DNA from: a bacterium
GTDB lineage: Bacteria > Bacillota > Bacilli > Lactobacillales > Streptococcaceae
Assembly (NCBI GenBank): GCA_905221385.1
Contig: CAJNCV010000008.1
Location: 20,186 to 84,185, forward strand
DNA: 64,000 bases
Direction of reading: 5' to 3'
Made by a program: the position numbers and the translations under genes. Of this stretch, positions 44,120 through 53,864 are shown in pieces (positions within the stretch are counted from its first letter, which is position 1; the number at the start of each line of letters is the position of its first letter). Under the pieces are notes generated by a model. The model was not told where the DNA came from and made no database searches. It worked only from the letters and a program-made list of their open reading frames with translations.

Positions 44120-45406
44120 ATGTATAAAGTTTTATTAGTAGACGATGAGTATATGGTGACAGAGGGGCTCAAGCGATTAATCCCCTTTGAAAAATGGGAT
44201 ATGCAAGTCGTCGCAACAGCTAATCACGCAGATGATGCTTTGGACTACGTCAAGGAAAATCCAGTAGATGTGGTCATTTCCGATGTCAACATGCCAGATA
44301 AGACAGGACTTGAGATGATTAGGGAAATGAAAGAGCTACTTCCAGATACCTATTATATCTTGCTGTCTGGTTATCAGGAGTTTGACTATGTCAAGAAAGC
44401 AATGAATCTAAGTGTTGTGGATTATCTGGTGAAGCCAGTGGATAAGGTGGAGTTGAGTCATTTATTAGAAAAAATTGCGAGCCAACTTCAGGAAAAGGTG
44501 GAACAAAGCCAGACTCTCAGCCAAGAATTGGATGAAGAAGGCTTTGTCAATTTCTTAGCAGGTAAAGACAACTGGTGGATAGGCCTTTCCAAGGAAAAAC
44601 AAGGTTCTTTCACTATTCCTTACTATGTTTTAGGTCAAGACTGGCAGATTTTTATCTCTGATCAACCACTAGATGGAATCGTAGTAACGCCTTTTGGAGC
44701 GCCCTACCAACAAGCCTTTGAAAAATGGAAAATCAACGCAGAAAAAGCCCTCTTTTACGGTTCTGTCAATCTAGAAAAATCCGAGAGTTTGTTTGCTTAT
44801 TACGAACCGATTTATCGGGTGATTATCCAAGGGAATATCAATCAAATCATCGAGGAATTAACCCTGCTAGAGAAGGTCGTCTTGGAAAATACTCCGCGCG
44901 TGGCCATCACGAAGCAGCTCTTTACCCAGTTTGTCATGGATGTCTTTCATTTGTTTGAACACCTAAAAGCAGATGATATGACCGAGATTGTCAAAGCCAT
45001 CCATGGCATTAACTCCTTTGAAGAATTGGTTGCCTATATCAAAGAAACCTTGACCAAGTTCTTTGGCCAGTACCGCATGAATGAAAATGTGGTGAGCGTT
45101 CTGGAGGTGATTGGCCGCGATTATCAAAAAGAGTTATCACTTAAGGACATCAGCAAGGATCTTTTTATCAATCCAGTCTATCTCGGTCAGCTGATCAAGA
45201 GGGAAACCAACTCAACCTTTGCGGAATTGCTCAATAAACAGCGAATTAAGGCAGCGCAGCAACTCTTACTTTCGACCAGTGATAGTATCGAAGATATTTG
45301 CTATGCAGTTGGCTATAGTAATGTTGGATATTTCTACAAGGTTTTCCGTAAATTGTGCGGAAAATCACCGAAAGCTTATCGGAAACAAGTTGAAACCAGC
45401 TTGTAA
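44120..45406 (+). CDS. Response regulator, YesN/AraC family (system 07)
   Basis: 428 residues: receiver domain 1-120 with LVDDEYMVTEG, phospho-acceptor Asp in VVISDVNMPDKTG and Lys in YLVKPV; a middle region of about 190 residues without clear similarity; and an AraC-type double helix-turn-helix in the last 100 residues ending VGYSNVGYFYKVFRKLCGKSPKAYRK. Starts 11 bp after the kinase. Likely activates carbohydrate-use genes located elsewhere. Confidence 0.92.
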   Translation: MYKVLLVDDEYMVTEGLKRLIPFEKWDMQVVATANHADDALDYVKENPVDVVISDVNMPDKTGLEMIREMKELLPDTYYILLSGYQEFDYVKKAMNLSVVDYLVKPVDKVELSHLLEKIASQLQEKVEQSQTLSQELDEEGFVNFLAGKDNWWIGLSKEKQGSFTIPYYVLGQDWQIFISDQPLDGIVVTPFGAPYQQAFEKWKINAEKALFYGSVNLEKSESLFAYYEPIYRVIIQGNINQIIEELTLLEKVVLENTPRVAITKQLFTQFVMDVFHLFEHLKADDMTEIVKAIHGINSFEELVAYIKETLTKFFGQYRMNENVVSVLEVIGRDYQKELSLKDISKDLFINPVYLGQLIKRETNSTFAELLNKQRIKAAQQLLLSTSDSIEDICYAVGYSNVGYFYKVFRKLCGKSPKAYRKQVETSL

Positions 45407-45409
45407 AAG

Positions 45410-45438
45410 TTGTATTCCTGTACAAAAAATGCTATAAT
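45410..45438 (+). promoter_or_regulatory. Promoter of the small membrane protein gene after system 07
   Basis: -35 TTGTAT (45410-45415), 17-bp spacer, extended -10 TGCTATAAT (45430-45438). It overlaps the end of the regulator gene. Confidence 0.75.
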
Positions 45439-45464
45439 GTTCAAAATATCTTATGGAGGAAAAC

Positions 45465-45998
45465 ATGAAAAAGAATCCTATTTATCTTTGGGTCTTGTTA
45501 GTCCTATCAGCCCTCATTTCATCTATGTCATTATTTGGAATCTTGAGTCCATTGCCAAGTAAAGATGTGCTTCGTGCGAGCCTGGCGAATAGCGGGACGC
45601 TTACTGCCCAGCAATTAGAAGACACGGTCAACTATACTTACCAAGTAACAGCGTCATCGCACTCTATTTTTAATACGTTGTTGATTGTTTTATCTGCAAT
45701 TTTAGTTGTAGTAGCCTTTGTATTTCTAGTACGTAAAAATGTGCAATTCGCAAACTATGCTTATATTGGCTATGTTCTACTAGCGATTGTTGGTTTGGTT
45801 TATAGCTATATGAACGTTCAAGATGCGGTTCAATTAATCAAAGATTCTACCCTCGGCCTAGGAATGGGAGCATTAGCACAAGGAACGAATATTTTGTTCA
45901 TCATTATCAATGTTCTCTTTTTAGCCTTAGTCTTTTACAAGATGTGGCGCCAGCAAAAAGATTTGGCTGAGGAAGTCGAAGCAGAAGAAGTTGCCTAA
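45465..45998 (+). CDS. Membrane protein of unknown function, four segments
   Basis: 177 residues with four hydrophobic segments (near residues 7-27, 70-92, 98-120 and 138-160) and an acidic C-terminus EEVEAEEVA. Not assigned to a family. TGGAGG precedes the ATG at 45465; an upstream in-frame start at 45453 is inside the ribosome site. Found at the same place after the system 07 genes in pneumococcus. It has its own promoter and terminator. Confidence 0.75.
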   Translation: MKKNPIYLWVLLVLSALISSMSLFGILSPLPSKDVLRASLANSGTLTAQQLEDTVNYTYQVTASSHSIFNTLLIVLSAILVVVAFVFLVRKNVQFANYAYIGYVLLAIVGLVYSYMNVQDAVQLIKDSTLGLGMGALAQGTNILFIIINVLFLALVFYKMWRQQKDLAEEVEAEEVA

Positions 45999-46010
45999 GT
46001 GTTGACAAAA

Positions 46011-46046
46011 AAGAACTATCAAGTTACAATCTTGTTAGTTCTTTTT
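46011..46046 (+). terminator. Terminator before nrdI
   Basis: AAGAACTA (46011-46018) and CAAG (46020-46023) pair with CTTG (46031-46034) and TAGTTCTT (46036-46043); T run follows. Confidence 0.8.
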
Positions 46047-46076
46047 ATATCGTAAACATAAAAGATAGAGGTCAAC

Positions 46077-46547
46077 ATGAAAAAAATATCCCTAGTTTAT
46101 ATCAGTTTGAGTGGGAATACAGAGAGTTTTGTAACCAGGCTCAAGGACTATCTCCTGTCTCAGTACGAAGAGATTGAGGTCCAAAAAATCCATATCAAGG
46201 ATTTGGTCAAGGAAGGCCAAGAATTCTTTGAAATGGAGCATCCCTATGTCGCTTTCTTACCGACCTATCTGGAAGGTGGAAATGGCGTTGATAACGGCGA
46301 TGTTGAGATTCTTACGACTCCAGTGGGCGACTTTATCGCTTATGGAGACAATGCTAGTAAGTGTTTTGGGGTAGTGGGATCTGGTAATCGTAATTTTAAC
46401 AATCAATACTGTCTGACAGCCAAGCAGTATAGCCAGCGCTTTGGCTTCCCGGTCCTAGCAGACTTTGAAATGCGTGGCATGCTGGGAGATATTAAAAAGG
46501 TCGCAGCGATTATCGCAGACTTGTATGAGTTAGAAACAGAAAAATAA
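46077..46547 (+). CDS. nrdI: NrdI-like flavodoxin
   Basis: 156 residues, flavodoxin fold: FMN phosphate loop SLSGNTESF (residues 10-18), later PTYLEGG and [14 protein letters not shown]. NrdI supplies oxidant to assemble the dimanganese-tyrosyl cofactor of class Ib ribonucleotide reductase NrdF. No nrdE or nrdF is nearby, but an Nramp-type metal transporter gene lies convergently downstream, as in pneumococcus. AGAGGT precedes the ATG. Confidence 0.88.
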   Translation: MKKISLVYISLSGNTESFVTRLKDYLLSQYEEIEVQKIHIKDLVKEGQEFFEMEHPYVAFLPTYLEGGNGVDNGDVEILTTPVGDFIAYGDNASKCFGVVGSGNRNFNNQYCLTAKQYSQRFGFPVLADFEMRGMLGDIKKVAAIIADLYELETEK

Positions 46548-46561
46548 AGTAGTACTGAGGG

Positions 46562-46588
46562 GCAGTTGAGATTTTCAACTGCTTTTTG
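46562..46588 (+). terminator. Terminator of nrdI
   Basis: GCAGTTGA (46562-46569), 5-base loop, TCAACTGC (46575-46582), T run. Confidence 0.85.
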
Positions 46589-46595
46589 TGTATGC

Positions 46596-46620
46596 AAAAA
46601 GCACCCCCGTAAGGGTGCCA
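46596..46620 (-). terminator. Terminator of the Nramp gene
   Basis: Minus strand GCACCC-TTACGG-GGGTGC followed by TTTTTGC. Confidence 0.85.
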
Positions 46621-46629
46621 TTTTATATA

Positions 46630-47892
46630 CTATCCTGCTTTTCCGATGGCAAGTGCATAGATAAAGAAAATAGCAAAGCCAAAGAGGAAAATCAATCCTG
46701 CGATAGCGAGGAGTTTTAGCCAAGAAGGAAGATTTTTATTCTCACGTGTCACCAAAACATAGTTCAAAAGAGCGAAGAATGGTGTTGTCAGGAAAGAACC
46801 GATCATGGCAAAGCGGAGCATGGTTGACACTTGACCAGCAAAGAACTTGATGATGACGATACCGATAATAGCTGTGAGGGTCATCCAGATGTTCAAAGAT
46901 TTGCTATCATCCTCTTTTTGACTTAGCAAGAGTCGCAGCGATTCCTGATTGACACGAGAGTAGCCATCGATAACAGTGATGACTGTTCCAAAGATACAGA
47001 GAAAGGCGATAAAGGTAATCAAATAACGGGACCATTCTCCAAGGACAGAGGCATACATACCTACAAATTGAGAAATGTACTTGGCTGAAGCGGCCTCAAC
47101 TGCCTGTCCTGTAGGATACTGAATAAGTGCTCCAAGTGCCACAAAGAATACAGCTAGGATAGCAGTTCCAATGTAACCAACGTTAAAGTCGAAAAGAGCG
47201 TCTTCTGTATTAAAGTTGACGGTCTTTTTCTTTTCAGCAGACCAGAGTGAATTGATGGCTGAAATTTCAATAGGGGCAGGCATCCATCCTAAGAGGGAAA
47301 CGATGAAAGGGAGTGCCGCCATTTGCCAAGGTGTCTTCTCGACAAAATCAGAGCTGTATTCTGGATGCTTAATTGCTGCAATGATAACTGCAAGAACTGT
47401 TGCAATGGTCAAAGCAGACATAATCCATTTTGCCATACCATCCAATAGTTTGTAGCCACCAAAGAGTAGCATGGCCCAAATGACTGCAACAAGGATAAGG
47501 GACCATTGAGTGATGCTAAGTCCAATCATTGGGAAAGCGCTAACGATGATGGCTGAGCAAAGGATAGCGACTCCAGCTGTATTGACCATAGCAGAGAAGA
47601 CATTGAGGACAAAGAAAATCCAGAGATAGAGTTTCCCTTTTTCGGCATAGCCTTCGACTAAGGTTTTGCCAGTGTCGGCAGTATATTCGGCTCCAAAACG
47701 GAAAAATGGATATTTAAAAACATTGGCCAAGATAACCAAGAGGAGTAGTGACCAACCATAAGAACCACCAGCTTGAGTGGAGGATACGATGTGAGAACCT
47801 CCAACGGCGGCAGAAGCCATCAGGATTCCTGGCCCCATTGCCTTTAGTTTGCTTGCCCAGGTTGACTGGTTTGATAACGTAACTTGTGACAT
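46630..47892 (-). CDS. Nramp-family divalent metal transporter
   Basis: 420 residues, about eleven membrane segments. Proton-coupled Mn/Fe-type importer family; the first helix reads GPGILMASAAVGGSHIV where classical Nramp has DPGN, so the metal-binding Asp-Pro-Gly-Asn is replaced, as in the Nramp-related group (including some Mg or Al-type members), and the usual MPH motif in helix 6 appears as MPAP(I)EISA. Metal specificity is therefore doubtful. The ATG at 47892 follows AGGAG. The leader carries a palindrome and a CodY-like box. Confidence 0.8.
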   Translation of the reverse strand: MSQVTLSNQSTWASKLKAMGPGILMASAAVGGSHIVSSTQAGGSYGWSLLLLVILANVFKYPFFRFGAEYTADTGKTLVEGYAEKGKLYLWIFFVLNVFSAMVNTAGVAILCSAIIVSAFPMIGLSITQWSLILVAVIWAMLLFGGYKLLDGMAKWIMSALTIATVLAVIIAAIKHPEYSSDFVEKTPWQMAALPFIVSLLGWMPAPIEISAINSLWSAEKKKTVNFNTEDALFDFNVGYIGTAILAVFFVALGALIQYPTGQAVEAASAKYISQFVGMYASVLGEWSRYLITFIAFLCIFGTVITVIDGYSRVNQESLRLLLSQKEDDSKSLNIWMTLTAIIGIVIIKFFAGQVSTMLRFAMIGSFLTTPFFALLNYVLVTRENKNLPSWLKLLAIAGLIFLFGFAIFFIYALAIGKAG

Positions 47893-47912
47893 AATAAACA
47901 CTCCTATTTTTG

Positions 47913-47932
47913 AATTTTCAGAATAATCTGAA
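47913..47932. promoter_or_regulatory. Palindrome and CodY-like box in the Nramp leader
   Basis: TTCAGA-ATAA-TCTGAA (47917-47932) is a perfect inverted repeat. Overlapping it, AATTTTCAGAATAAT (47913-47927) matches the CodY box AATTTTCWGAAAATT at 13 of 15 positions. Both lie just downstream of the predicted transcription start, a position suited to repression. Confidence 0.55.
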
Positions 47933-47944
47933 TAGATAGCTACT

Positions 47945-47973
47945 ATTCTACAAAAAACTTAAAAGAAATGCAA
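47945..47973 (-). promoter_or_regulatory. Promoter of the Nramp gene
   Basis: Minus strand -35 TTGCAT (47968-47973), 17-bp spacer, -10 TAGAAT (47945-47950). Confidence 0.75.
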
Positions 47974-48058
47974 GGCTATTTTGAAAAAATATAGAAAATT
48001 ACAGAAAACTTTATATGCATTAATGAAATTTCTCTAAGGAGAATATAGTTAAGTCTAA

Positions 48059-48088
48059 AAAATCCGAGAAGAAAGCTTCTCGGATTTT
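48059..48088 (-). terminator. Strong terminator of the small membrane gene
   Basis: Perfect 13-bp stem (48059-48071 with 48076-48088), 4-base loop, T run on the minus strand; A run on the other side makes it usable in both directions. Confidence 0.9.
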
Positions 48089-48090
48089 GA

Positions 48091-48336
48091 TTATTTCAAT
48101 TGATCTGTGACGTCTTTTGAGAGCAACATTCCCAGATGGTAAGTTTTATTGATATGTGCAATGACATCATTGATATTTTCAGTCGTGTGAATTTTCTCTT
48201 TGATGTCAGACCTAAATGTCTCGTCCTTCAAGAGTTGCTCTTGGTAGAGTCTTTGAAGTCTTTCCTTCTCGTACTTATTGAGCAGAAAAAGGAAAACCAA
48301 GCTAAGTACAACGAGGATATAAGCATATTGACTCAT
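48091..48336 (-). CDS. Small single-pass membrane protein of unknown function
   Basis: 81 residues: one membrane segment at residues 5-20 (YILVVLSLVFLFLLNKY) followed by a charged, helical cytoplasmic tail (KERLQRLYQEQLLKDETFRSD...). GGGAGATTCC precedes the ATG. No family recognised. It lies downstream of argS on the same strand, separated by the array of 75-bp repeats, and ends at a strong terminator. Confidence 0.7.
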   Translation of the reverse strand: MSQYAYILVVLSLVFLFLLNKYEKERLQRLYQEQLLKDETFRSDIKEKIHTTENINDVIAHINKTYHLGMLLSKDVTDQLK

Positions 48337-48392
48337 AAGGAATCTCCCAGTGTGATAAAGAAATAGTAAAAGTGAATAAATTGTTTCATTGA

Positions 48393-48692
48393 ACAGCTAC
48401 AATGCCGAACAAAATATAAATGTTATTTTGCTCAATCGTTCGGATTGCTTTCAAGTAATTTAAAAGATTACGACATGAGCCTAACCAAATCGATATTATT
48501 TGGTCTGGTGAATTAGTAAAGCGTTTAGGCAAGTGTCTCTGGTTACGACGTAAAGGAACATAAATCGACAATATTTATGTTTCTTTGCTAGTGAAGCGCC
48601 TAGCCAAATCACCATAGTTACGACGTCATGGCCTCTAAATCGATTATATTTAGGGATCATGACTAGTGAAGCAGTTAGCTAGCCCGCATATA
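48393..48692. repeat. Array of 75-bp palindromic repeat units between argS and the small membrane gene
   Basis: TTACGAC occurs at 48468, 48543 and 48618, exactly 75 bp apart. Each unit then holds an imperfect palindrome with an AT core: ACCAAAT-N7-ATTTGGT, AACATAAAT-N7-ATTTATGTT, and CTAAAT-N7-ATTTAG within CATG...CATG. The 7-bp loops (CGATATT, CGACAAT, CGATTAT) begin with CGA, while the outer stem bases differ between units but keep pairing. GTGAAGCG-type blocks and TTAG/CTAG follow. A fourth, more decayed unit (48393-48467) has CAAAATA-N7-TATTTTG. Not BOX, RUP or SPRITE by my recollection of those elements. Confidence 0.75.
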
Positions 48693-48737
48693 AGCGGCTA
48701 GCGTCTAACAATTAGAAACTTTAGTTCCAATTGTTAG
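48678..48737. repeat. Two hairpins between argS and the 75-bp array
   Basis: GCTAGCCCGC/GCGGCTAGC (48678-48702) and CTAACAATT/AATTGTTAG (48705-48737) are successive inverted repeats just downstream of the argS stop. Neither has a T run on the minus strand, so they are not plain terminators. Confidence 0.65.
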
Positions 48738-48744
48738 TACTGAA

Positions 48745-50436
48745 TCACATCTTCTCCGGCGCTTCTACTCCGAGCAAACGAAGAGCTTCTTTGAGAACGA
48801 CTGCGGTTGCGTAGCTAAGGGCCAGACGACTGTCGCGCTCAGGACTTTCATCTAGGATACGTGTATGTGCATAATATTTGTTAAAGGCTTGAGCCAAACT
48901 AATCGCAAATTTCGCAATGATAGAAGGTTCAAAGTTATCTGCTGCACGATTGATAATACGTGGGAAGTCTTGGAGTAGTTTAATGATTTCCCAGCTTTCA
49001 GCATCGTTCAAGCTGTAGTTGTCAGCTGCATCTGGTTTGAAATCGGCTTTGCGCAAGATAGATTGGATACGAGCGTAGGCGTATTGAACGTAAGGTCCAG
49101 TTTCTCCTTCAAAGGATACCATAGCCTCAAGGTCGAAGTCGTATCCATTTGTACGGTCGGTCTTAAGATCATAGAACTTGATAGCCCCAACTCCAACAGC
49201 GTGGGCAACCTGGTCTTTATTTTCTAACTCAGGATTTTTCGCTTCGATTTGGGCCTTGGCACGACTAACAGCCTCTGCAATAGTAGGCTCTAGCAAGATG
49301 ACATTTCCTTTACGAGTAGAGAGTTTTTTTCCTTCTTTTGTTACCAATCCAAACGGAACATGGACAATGTCTTGGCTCCAATCATAGCCCATCTCTTGTA
49401 GTACTGCCTTGAGTTGTTTGAAGTGAGCAGATTGCTCTTGACCAACAACATAGATGGATTTTGCAAATTGGTATTCGTTTTTACGGTAAAGGGCTGCAGC
49501 CAAGTCACGTGTGATATAGAGAGTTGCACCATCAGATTTTTTGATAAGGGCTGGATGTTCAATTCCATATTTCTCAAGATTGACAACTTGGGCTCCCTCT
49601 GACTCAACAAGAAGTCCTTTTTCAGCGAGGATGTCTACAACAGCATCCATCTTATCATTGTAAAAGGCTTCCCCGTTGTAGCTGTCAAATTCAACTTGCA
49701 ATTCATTGTAAAGACGGTTGAATTCCACTAAACTTTCATCACGGAACCATTGCCAGAGAGCGAGGGCTTCCTCATCTCCATTTTCCAGTTTGCGGAACCA
49801 TTCGCGTGCTTCTTCATCCAAGCTAGGATCTTTTTCAGCTTCAGCATTGATGCGAACGTAGAGTTTAAGAAGTTCATCGATTGGATGCGCTTTAACGGCT
49901 TCCTCATTTCCCCATTTCTTGTAGGCAACGATCAACATTCCAAACTGTTTGCCCCAGTCTCCCAAATGGTTGACCTTGACCGTTTGATAACCTATCTTTT
50001 GGAAAATATGTGATAAGCTATCCCCGATAACCGTTGAACGCAAGTGCCCAATAGAGAATGGTTTAGCGATATTAGGACTAGACATATCGATAACGATATT
50101 TTCTTGCTTGCCAATGCTTTGGTCGGCATAGTGCTCTTTTTCAGTGATAACATCCTGCAATACTTGAGCCGAAATAGCGATTTTATCAAGGAAAAAGTTG
50201 ACGTAAGGTCCAGTCGCAACAACCTTTTCAAAGGCTTGACTATTGATTTTTTCAGCAATATCTGCTGCGATCATTTGCGGAGCTTTACGCTCGACCTTTG
50301 CAAGAGAAAAAGCAGGGAAGGCGATGTCTCCCATTTCTGAGTTTTTAGGGGTTTCCAGTAAATTTAAAATAGCCTCTTGGTCCAGGCTATCAATGACGCT
50401 AGCCAACTCGCTAGCAATCAGTTCTTTTGTATTCAT
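48745..50436 (-). CDS. argS: Arginyl-tRNA synthetase
   Basis: 563 residues, class I synthetase. HIGH-type motif in [22 protein letters not shown] (about residues 120-141); the KMSKS loop is KLSTRKGN; the C-terminal DALR anticodon-binding domain ends [12 protein letters not shown]. It is divergent from argR, an arrangement kept in streptococci. Start ATG 50436 has GGAGCC nearby. Downstream lies the 75-bp repeat array instead of a normal terminator. Confidence 0.97.
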   Translation of the reverse strand: MNTKELIASELASVIDSLDQEAILNLLETPKNSEMGDIAFPAFSLAKVERKAPQMIAADIAEKINSQAFEKVVATGPYVNFFLDKIAISAQVLQDVITEKEHYADQSIGKQENIVIDMSSPNIAKPFSIGHLRSTVIGDSLSHIFQKIGYQTVKVNHLGDWGKQFGMLIVAYKKWGNEEAVKAHPIDELLKLYVRINAEAEKDPSLDEEAREWFRKLENGDEEALALWQWFRDESLVEFNRLYNELQVEFDSYNGEAFYNDKMDAVVDILAEKGLLVESEGAQVVNLEKYGIEHPALIKKSDGATLYITRDLAAALYRKNEYQFAKSIYVVGQEQSAHFKQLKAVLQEMGYDWSQDIVHVPFGLVTKEGKKLSTRKGNVILLEPTIAEAVSRAKAQIEAKNPELENKDQVAHAVGVGAIKFYDLKTDRTNGYDFDLEAMVSFEGETGPYVQYAYARIQSILRKADFKPDAADNYSLNDAESWEIIKLLQDFPRIINRAADNFEPSIIAKFAISLAQAFNKYYAHTRILDESPERDSRLALSYATAVVLKEALRLLGVEAPEKM

Positions 50437-50509
50437 AAGGGCTCCTTTTTGGACTTTTCTACTATTTTATCACAATTTACTACATTTTTTGAGAAAGAAG
50501 AGAATTTTT

Positions 50510-50537
50510 TTGAATTATTCAGTTTTTTTGGTATAAT
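50510..50537 (+). promoter_or_regulatory. Promoter of argR
   Basis: -35 TTGAAT (50510-50515), 16-bp spacer, extended -10 TGGTATAAT (50529-50537). Downstream TATAAATATTCAT (50554-50566) recalls an arginine box half-site, so autoregulation is possible. Confidence 0.7.
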
Positions 50538-50579
50538 AAAATCTAAAATCAGTTATAAATATTCATGTAAGAGGTTGGT

Positions 50580-51026
50580 ATGAGAAAAAAAGAACGACAT
50601 CAGTTGATTAAAAAGATGATTACAGAGGAAAAACTAGGAACCCAAAAGGAAATTCAAGACCGTTTAGAACTTTGTAATGTGTTTGTGACACAGACGACTT
50701 TGTCTCGTGATCTGCGTGAGATTGGCTTGACAAAGGTCAAGAAAAATGACATAGTGTACTATGTTCTAGCTAATGAGACAGACAAGATTGATTTGGTAGA
50801 GTTTTTATCACATCATCTAGAAGGAGTTGCAAGAGCAGAATTCACCTTGGTGCTTCATACTAAACTTGGAGAAGCGGCGGTTCTAGCAAATATTGTTGAT
50901 GAAAATAAGGACGAGTCGATTTTAGGGACGGTTGCTGGTGCTAATACCTTATTGGTTATTTGTCGAGACCAGCAAGTTGCTAAGATCCTGGAAGAGCGTT
51001 TGCTAGATTTGATGAGAGATAGATAG
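50580..51026 (+). CDS. argR: ArgR-family transcriptional regulator
   Basis: 148 residues: N-terminal winged helix (about residues 1-70, with [19 protein letters not shown]) and C-terminal oligomerisation and arginine-binding domain (ending LLDLMRDR; the [21 protein letters not shown] segment carries the acidic arginine-binding residues). AAGAGG precedes the ATG. It precedes mutS on the same strand. Streptococci have several ArgR-type proteins that act together, so its exact targets are unclear. Confidence 0.93.
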   Translation: MRKKERHQLIKKMITEEKLGTQKEIQDRLELCNVFVTQTTLSRDLREIGLTKVKKNDIVYYVLANETDKIDLVEFLSHHLEGVARAEFTLVLHTKLGEAAVLANIVDENKDESILGTVAGANTLLVICRDQQVAKILEERLLDLMRDR

Positions 51027-51076
51027 GGTTTTGGGACTTGTTCTCAAGCCTTATTTTTGGCAAGGAGAGACGTAAA

Positions 51077-53611
51077 ATGGCAACAGAAAAGCTATCACCT
51101 GGCATGCAACAGTATGTGGATATTAAAAAACAATATCCAGATGCTTTTTTGCTGTTTCGAATGGGTGATTTTTATGAATTGTTTTATGAAGATGCGGTCA
51201 ATGCTGCGCAGATTCTGGAAATTTCCTTAACGAGTCGCAACAAGAATGCGGATAATCCAATTCCTATGGCTGGAGTTCCTTATCATTCTGCCCAACAGTA
51301 TATCGATGTTCTGATTGAACAGGGTTATAAGGTTGCCATTGCCGAGCAGATGGAAGATCCCAAACAAGCAGTTGGAGTGGTTAAGCGCGAGGTGGTTCAG
51401 GTTATCACACCTGGAACGGTCGTCGATAGCAGTAAGCCCGATAGTCAGAATAACTTTCTGGTTGCTCTAGATCGTGACGGCAATCAATTTGGCCTAGCTT
51501 ATATGGACCTGGTGACGGGTGATTTTTATGTGACGGGTCTATTGGACTTTACCCTCGTTTGTGGGGAAATCCGTAACCTCAAGGCTCGTGAAGTGGTGCT
51601 GGGTTATGACTTGTCTGAGGAAGAAGAACAAATCCTCAGTCGTCAGATGAATCTGGTACTTTCCTATGAGAAGGAAGGCTTTGAGGATATTCATTTACTG
51701 GATTCACGTTTGGCAGCTGTGGAGCAAGCGGCAGCTAGTAAGCTGCTCCAGTATATTCACCGTACCCAGATGCGAGAATTGAACCATCTCAAACCAGTTA
51801 TCCGCTATGAAATCAAAGATTTCTTACAGATGGACTATGCGACCAAGGCTAGTCTGGATTTGGTTGAGAATGCCCGTTCAGGCAAAAAGCAAGGCAGTCT
51901 TTTCTGGCTTTTGGATGAAACCAAAACGGCTATGGGCATGCGGCTCTTGCGTTCTTGGATTCATCGTCCTTTGATTGACAAGGAGCGAATCGTCCAACGT
52001 CAAGAGGTGGTGCAGGTCTTTCTTGACCACTTCTTTGAGCGCAGTGATTTAACAGACAGTCTCAAGGGTGTTTATGATATCGAACGCTTGGCTAGTCGGG
52101 TTTCTTTTGGCAAGACCAATCCTAAGGATCTCTTGCAGTTGGCGACCACCTTATCTAGTGTACCACGGATTCGTGCGATTTTAGAAGGCATGGAGCAGCC
52201 TGCTTTGGTCTATCTCATCGAACAGTTAGATGCCATTCCTGAGTTGGAGAGCTTGATTAGCGCAGCGATTACTCCTGAAGCTCCTCACGTGATTACGGAA
52301 GGTGGCATTATCCGTACGGGATTTGATGAGACCTTAGACAAGTACCGTCGTGTACTCAGAGAAGGGACTAGCTGGATTGCTGAGATTGAGGCTAAGGAGC
52401 GGGAAAGCTCTGGCATCAGTACGCTCAAGATTGACTACAATAAGAAGGATGGTTACTATTTCCATGTGACCAATTCGCAACTAGGGAATGTGCCAGCCCA
52501 CTTTTTCCGCAAGGCAACGCTGAAAAACTCAGAACGCTTTGGTACTGAAGAATTAGCCCGTATCGAGGGGGATATGCTGGAGGCGCGTGAGAAGTCAGCC
52601 AACCTAGAATATGAAATCTTTATGCGTATCCGTGAGGAAGTCAGCAAGTACATCCAGCGTTTGCAGGCTTTAGCCCAAGGAATTGCGACCGTTGATGTCT
52701 TGCAAAGTCTCGCAGTTGTAGCTGAAACCCAGCATTTGATTCGACCGGAGTTCGGAGACGATTCACAAATTGATATCCAGAAAGGGCGCCATGCTGTCGT
52801 CGAAAAGGTCATGGGAGTTCAGACCTATATTCCTAATACGATTCAGATGACAGAAGACACCAGTATTCAATTGATTACAGGGCCCAACATGAGCGGGAAG
52901 TCTACCTACATGCGCCAACTGGCTATGACGGCGGTTATGGCTCAGCTAGGTTCTTATGTGCCGGCTGAGAGCGCTCATTTGCCGATTTTTGATGCTATCT
53001 TTACCCGTATCGGAGCAGCAGATGACTTGGTTTCAGGTCAATCAACTTTTATGGTGGAGATGATGGAGGCCAATAATGCCATTTCGCATGCGACTAAGAA
53101 TTCTTTGATTCTCTTTGATGAATTGGGACGGGGAACTGCAACTTATGACGGGATGGCTCTTGCCCAGTCCATCATCGAATACATTCATGAACATATCGGA
53201 GCCAAAACCCTCTTTGCGACCCACTATCATGAATTGACCAGTCTGGAGTCCAGTTTGGAACACTTGGTCAATGTCCACGTGGCAACCTTGGAGCAGGATG
53301 GACAGGTCACCTTCCTTCACAAGATTGAACCAGGGCCTGCTGACAAATCTTACGGTATCCACGTTGCCAAGATTGCTGGTTTACCAGCAAAACTGTTAGC
53401 AAGGGCAGATAAGATTTTGGCTCAGTTAGAGAGTCAGGGTACAGAAAGCCCTGCTCCGATGAGACAAACAAGTGCTGTCACAGAACAGATGTCACTCTTT
53501 GACGCGCCTGAAGAACATCCTATTCTAGCAGAATTAGCTAAACTGGATGTCTACAACATGACACCTATGCAGGCTATGAATATCTTAGTCGAGTTCAAGC
53601 AGAAATTATAA
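51077..53611 (+). CDS. mutS: DNA mismatch repair protein MutS (HexA)
   Basis: 844 residues. Mismatch-recognition motif [10 protein letters not shown] (about residues 29-38) with the Phe-x-Glu wedge; core and clamp domains; ATPase with Walker [11 protein letters not shown] and Walker [13 protein letters not shown]-terminal helix-turn-helix. In pneumococcus HexA also limits transformation between diverged strains. The ATG at 51077 follows AAGGAGAGA; an upstream in-frame start at 51038 has no site. Probably co-transcribed with argR. Confidence 0.97.
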   Translation: MATEKLSPGMQQYVDIKKQYPDAFLLFRMGDFYELFYEDAVNAAQILEISLTSRNKNADNPIPMAGVPYHSAQQYIDVLIEQGYKVAIAEQMEDPKQAVGVVKREVVQVITPGTVVDSSKPDSQNNFLVALDRDGNQFGLAYMDLVTGDFYVTGLLDFTLVCGEIRNLKAREVVLGYDLSEEEEQILSRQMNLVLSYEKEGFEDIHLLDSRLAAVEQAAASKLLQYIHRTQMRELNHLKPVIRYEIKDFLQMDYATKASLDLVENARSGKKQGSLFWLLDETKTAMGMRLLRSWIHRPLIDKERIVQRQEVVQVFLDHFFERSDLTDSLKGVYDIERLASRVSFGKTNPKDLLQLATTLSSVPRIRAILEGMEQPALVYLIEQLDAIPELESLISAAITPEAPHVITEGGIIRTGFDETLDKYRRVLREGTSWIAEIEAKERESSGISTLKIDYNKKDGYYFHVTNSQLGNVPAHFFRKATLKNSERFGTEELARIEGDMLEAREKSANLEYEIFMRIREEVSKYIQRLQALAQGIATVDVLQSLAVVAETQHLIRPEFGDDSQIDIQKGRHAVVEKVMGVQTYIPNTIQMTEDTSIQLITGPNMSGKSTYMRQLAMTAVMAQLGSYVPAESAHLPIFDAIFTRIGAADDLVSGQSTFMVEMMEANNAISHATKNSLILFDELGRGTATYDGMALAQSIIEYIHEHIGAKTLFATHYHELTSLESSLEHLVNVHVATLEQDGQVTFLHKIEPGPADKSYGIHVAKIAGLPAKLLARADKILAQLESQGTESPAPMRQTSAVTEQMSLFDAPEEHPILAELAKLDVYNMTPMQAMNILVEFKQKL

Positions 53612-53663
53612 ATCGTTCCAAAACGGATTTATTTTTCAAAAATTGAACTTATATATTCGTAAA

Positions 53664-53702
53664 GGATTTAGTCTTGAAATTGGCAGGACTAAGTCTTTTT
53701 TA
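53664..53702 (+). terminator. Terminator of argR-mutS
   Basis: GATTTAGTC with GACTAAGTC (one G-U), loop of about 13 bases, then TTTTTT. Confidence 0.75.
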
Positions 53703-53769
53703 CTTTGTTTCTACTTTTCAAGCCTTTTAGGAGGAAGCTTTTATAAGTTGATATGACAGAATGACTGAG

Positions 53770-53820
53770 TAAAAGGTAAAGAAAAGCCCCCAAACTTAGC
53801 TTTTTCCAAGTCTTGGGGGA
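53770..53820 (-). terminator. Terminator of gpsA-galU
   Basis: Minus strand CCCCCAAGACTT (53808-53819) pairs with AAGTTTGGGGG (53787-53797) and is followed by CTTTTCTTT. Twenty bases at 53770-53789 are identical to those after the terminator of candidate small RNA A (25349-25368). Confidence 0.85.
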
Positions 53821-53864
53821 GAAGTATTGTATGTTTTCTTGTTTATGACAATTTGATAATTGTC

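Noticed and set aside
46003..46030. TTGACA...TACAAT promoter for nrdI
   Set aside because: The -10 lies inside the loop and stem of a clear terminator hairpin; a promoter cannot be excluded but was not called.
48386..48571. 61-codon minus-strand frame across the 75-bp repeats
   Set aside because: It has no ribosome site, the repeat frame is interrupted by stops in neighbouring units, and palindromes with compensating changes explain the sequence better.
48496..48660. 54-codon minus-strand frame with 25-residue repeats (MIPKYNRFRGHDVVT...)
   Set aside because: Repeats agree in period with the palindromic units, but there is no ribosome site and the frame is stopped inside the next unit; kept only as an alternative in the finding.
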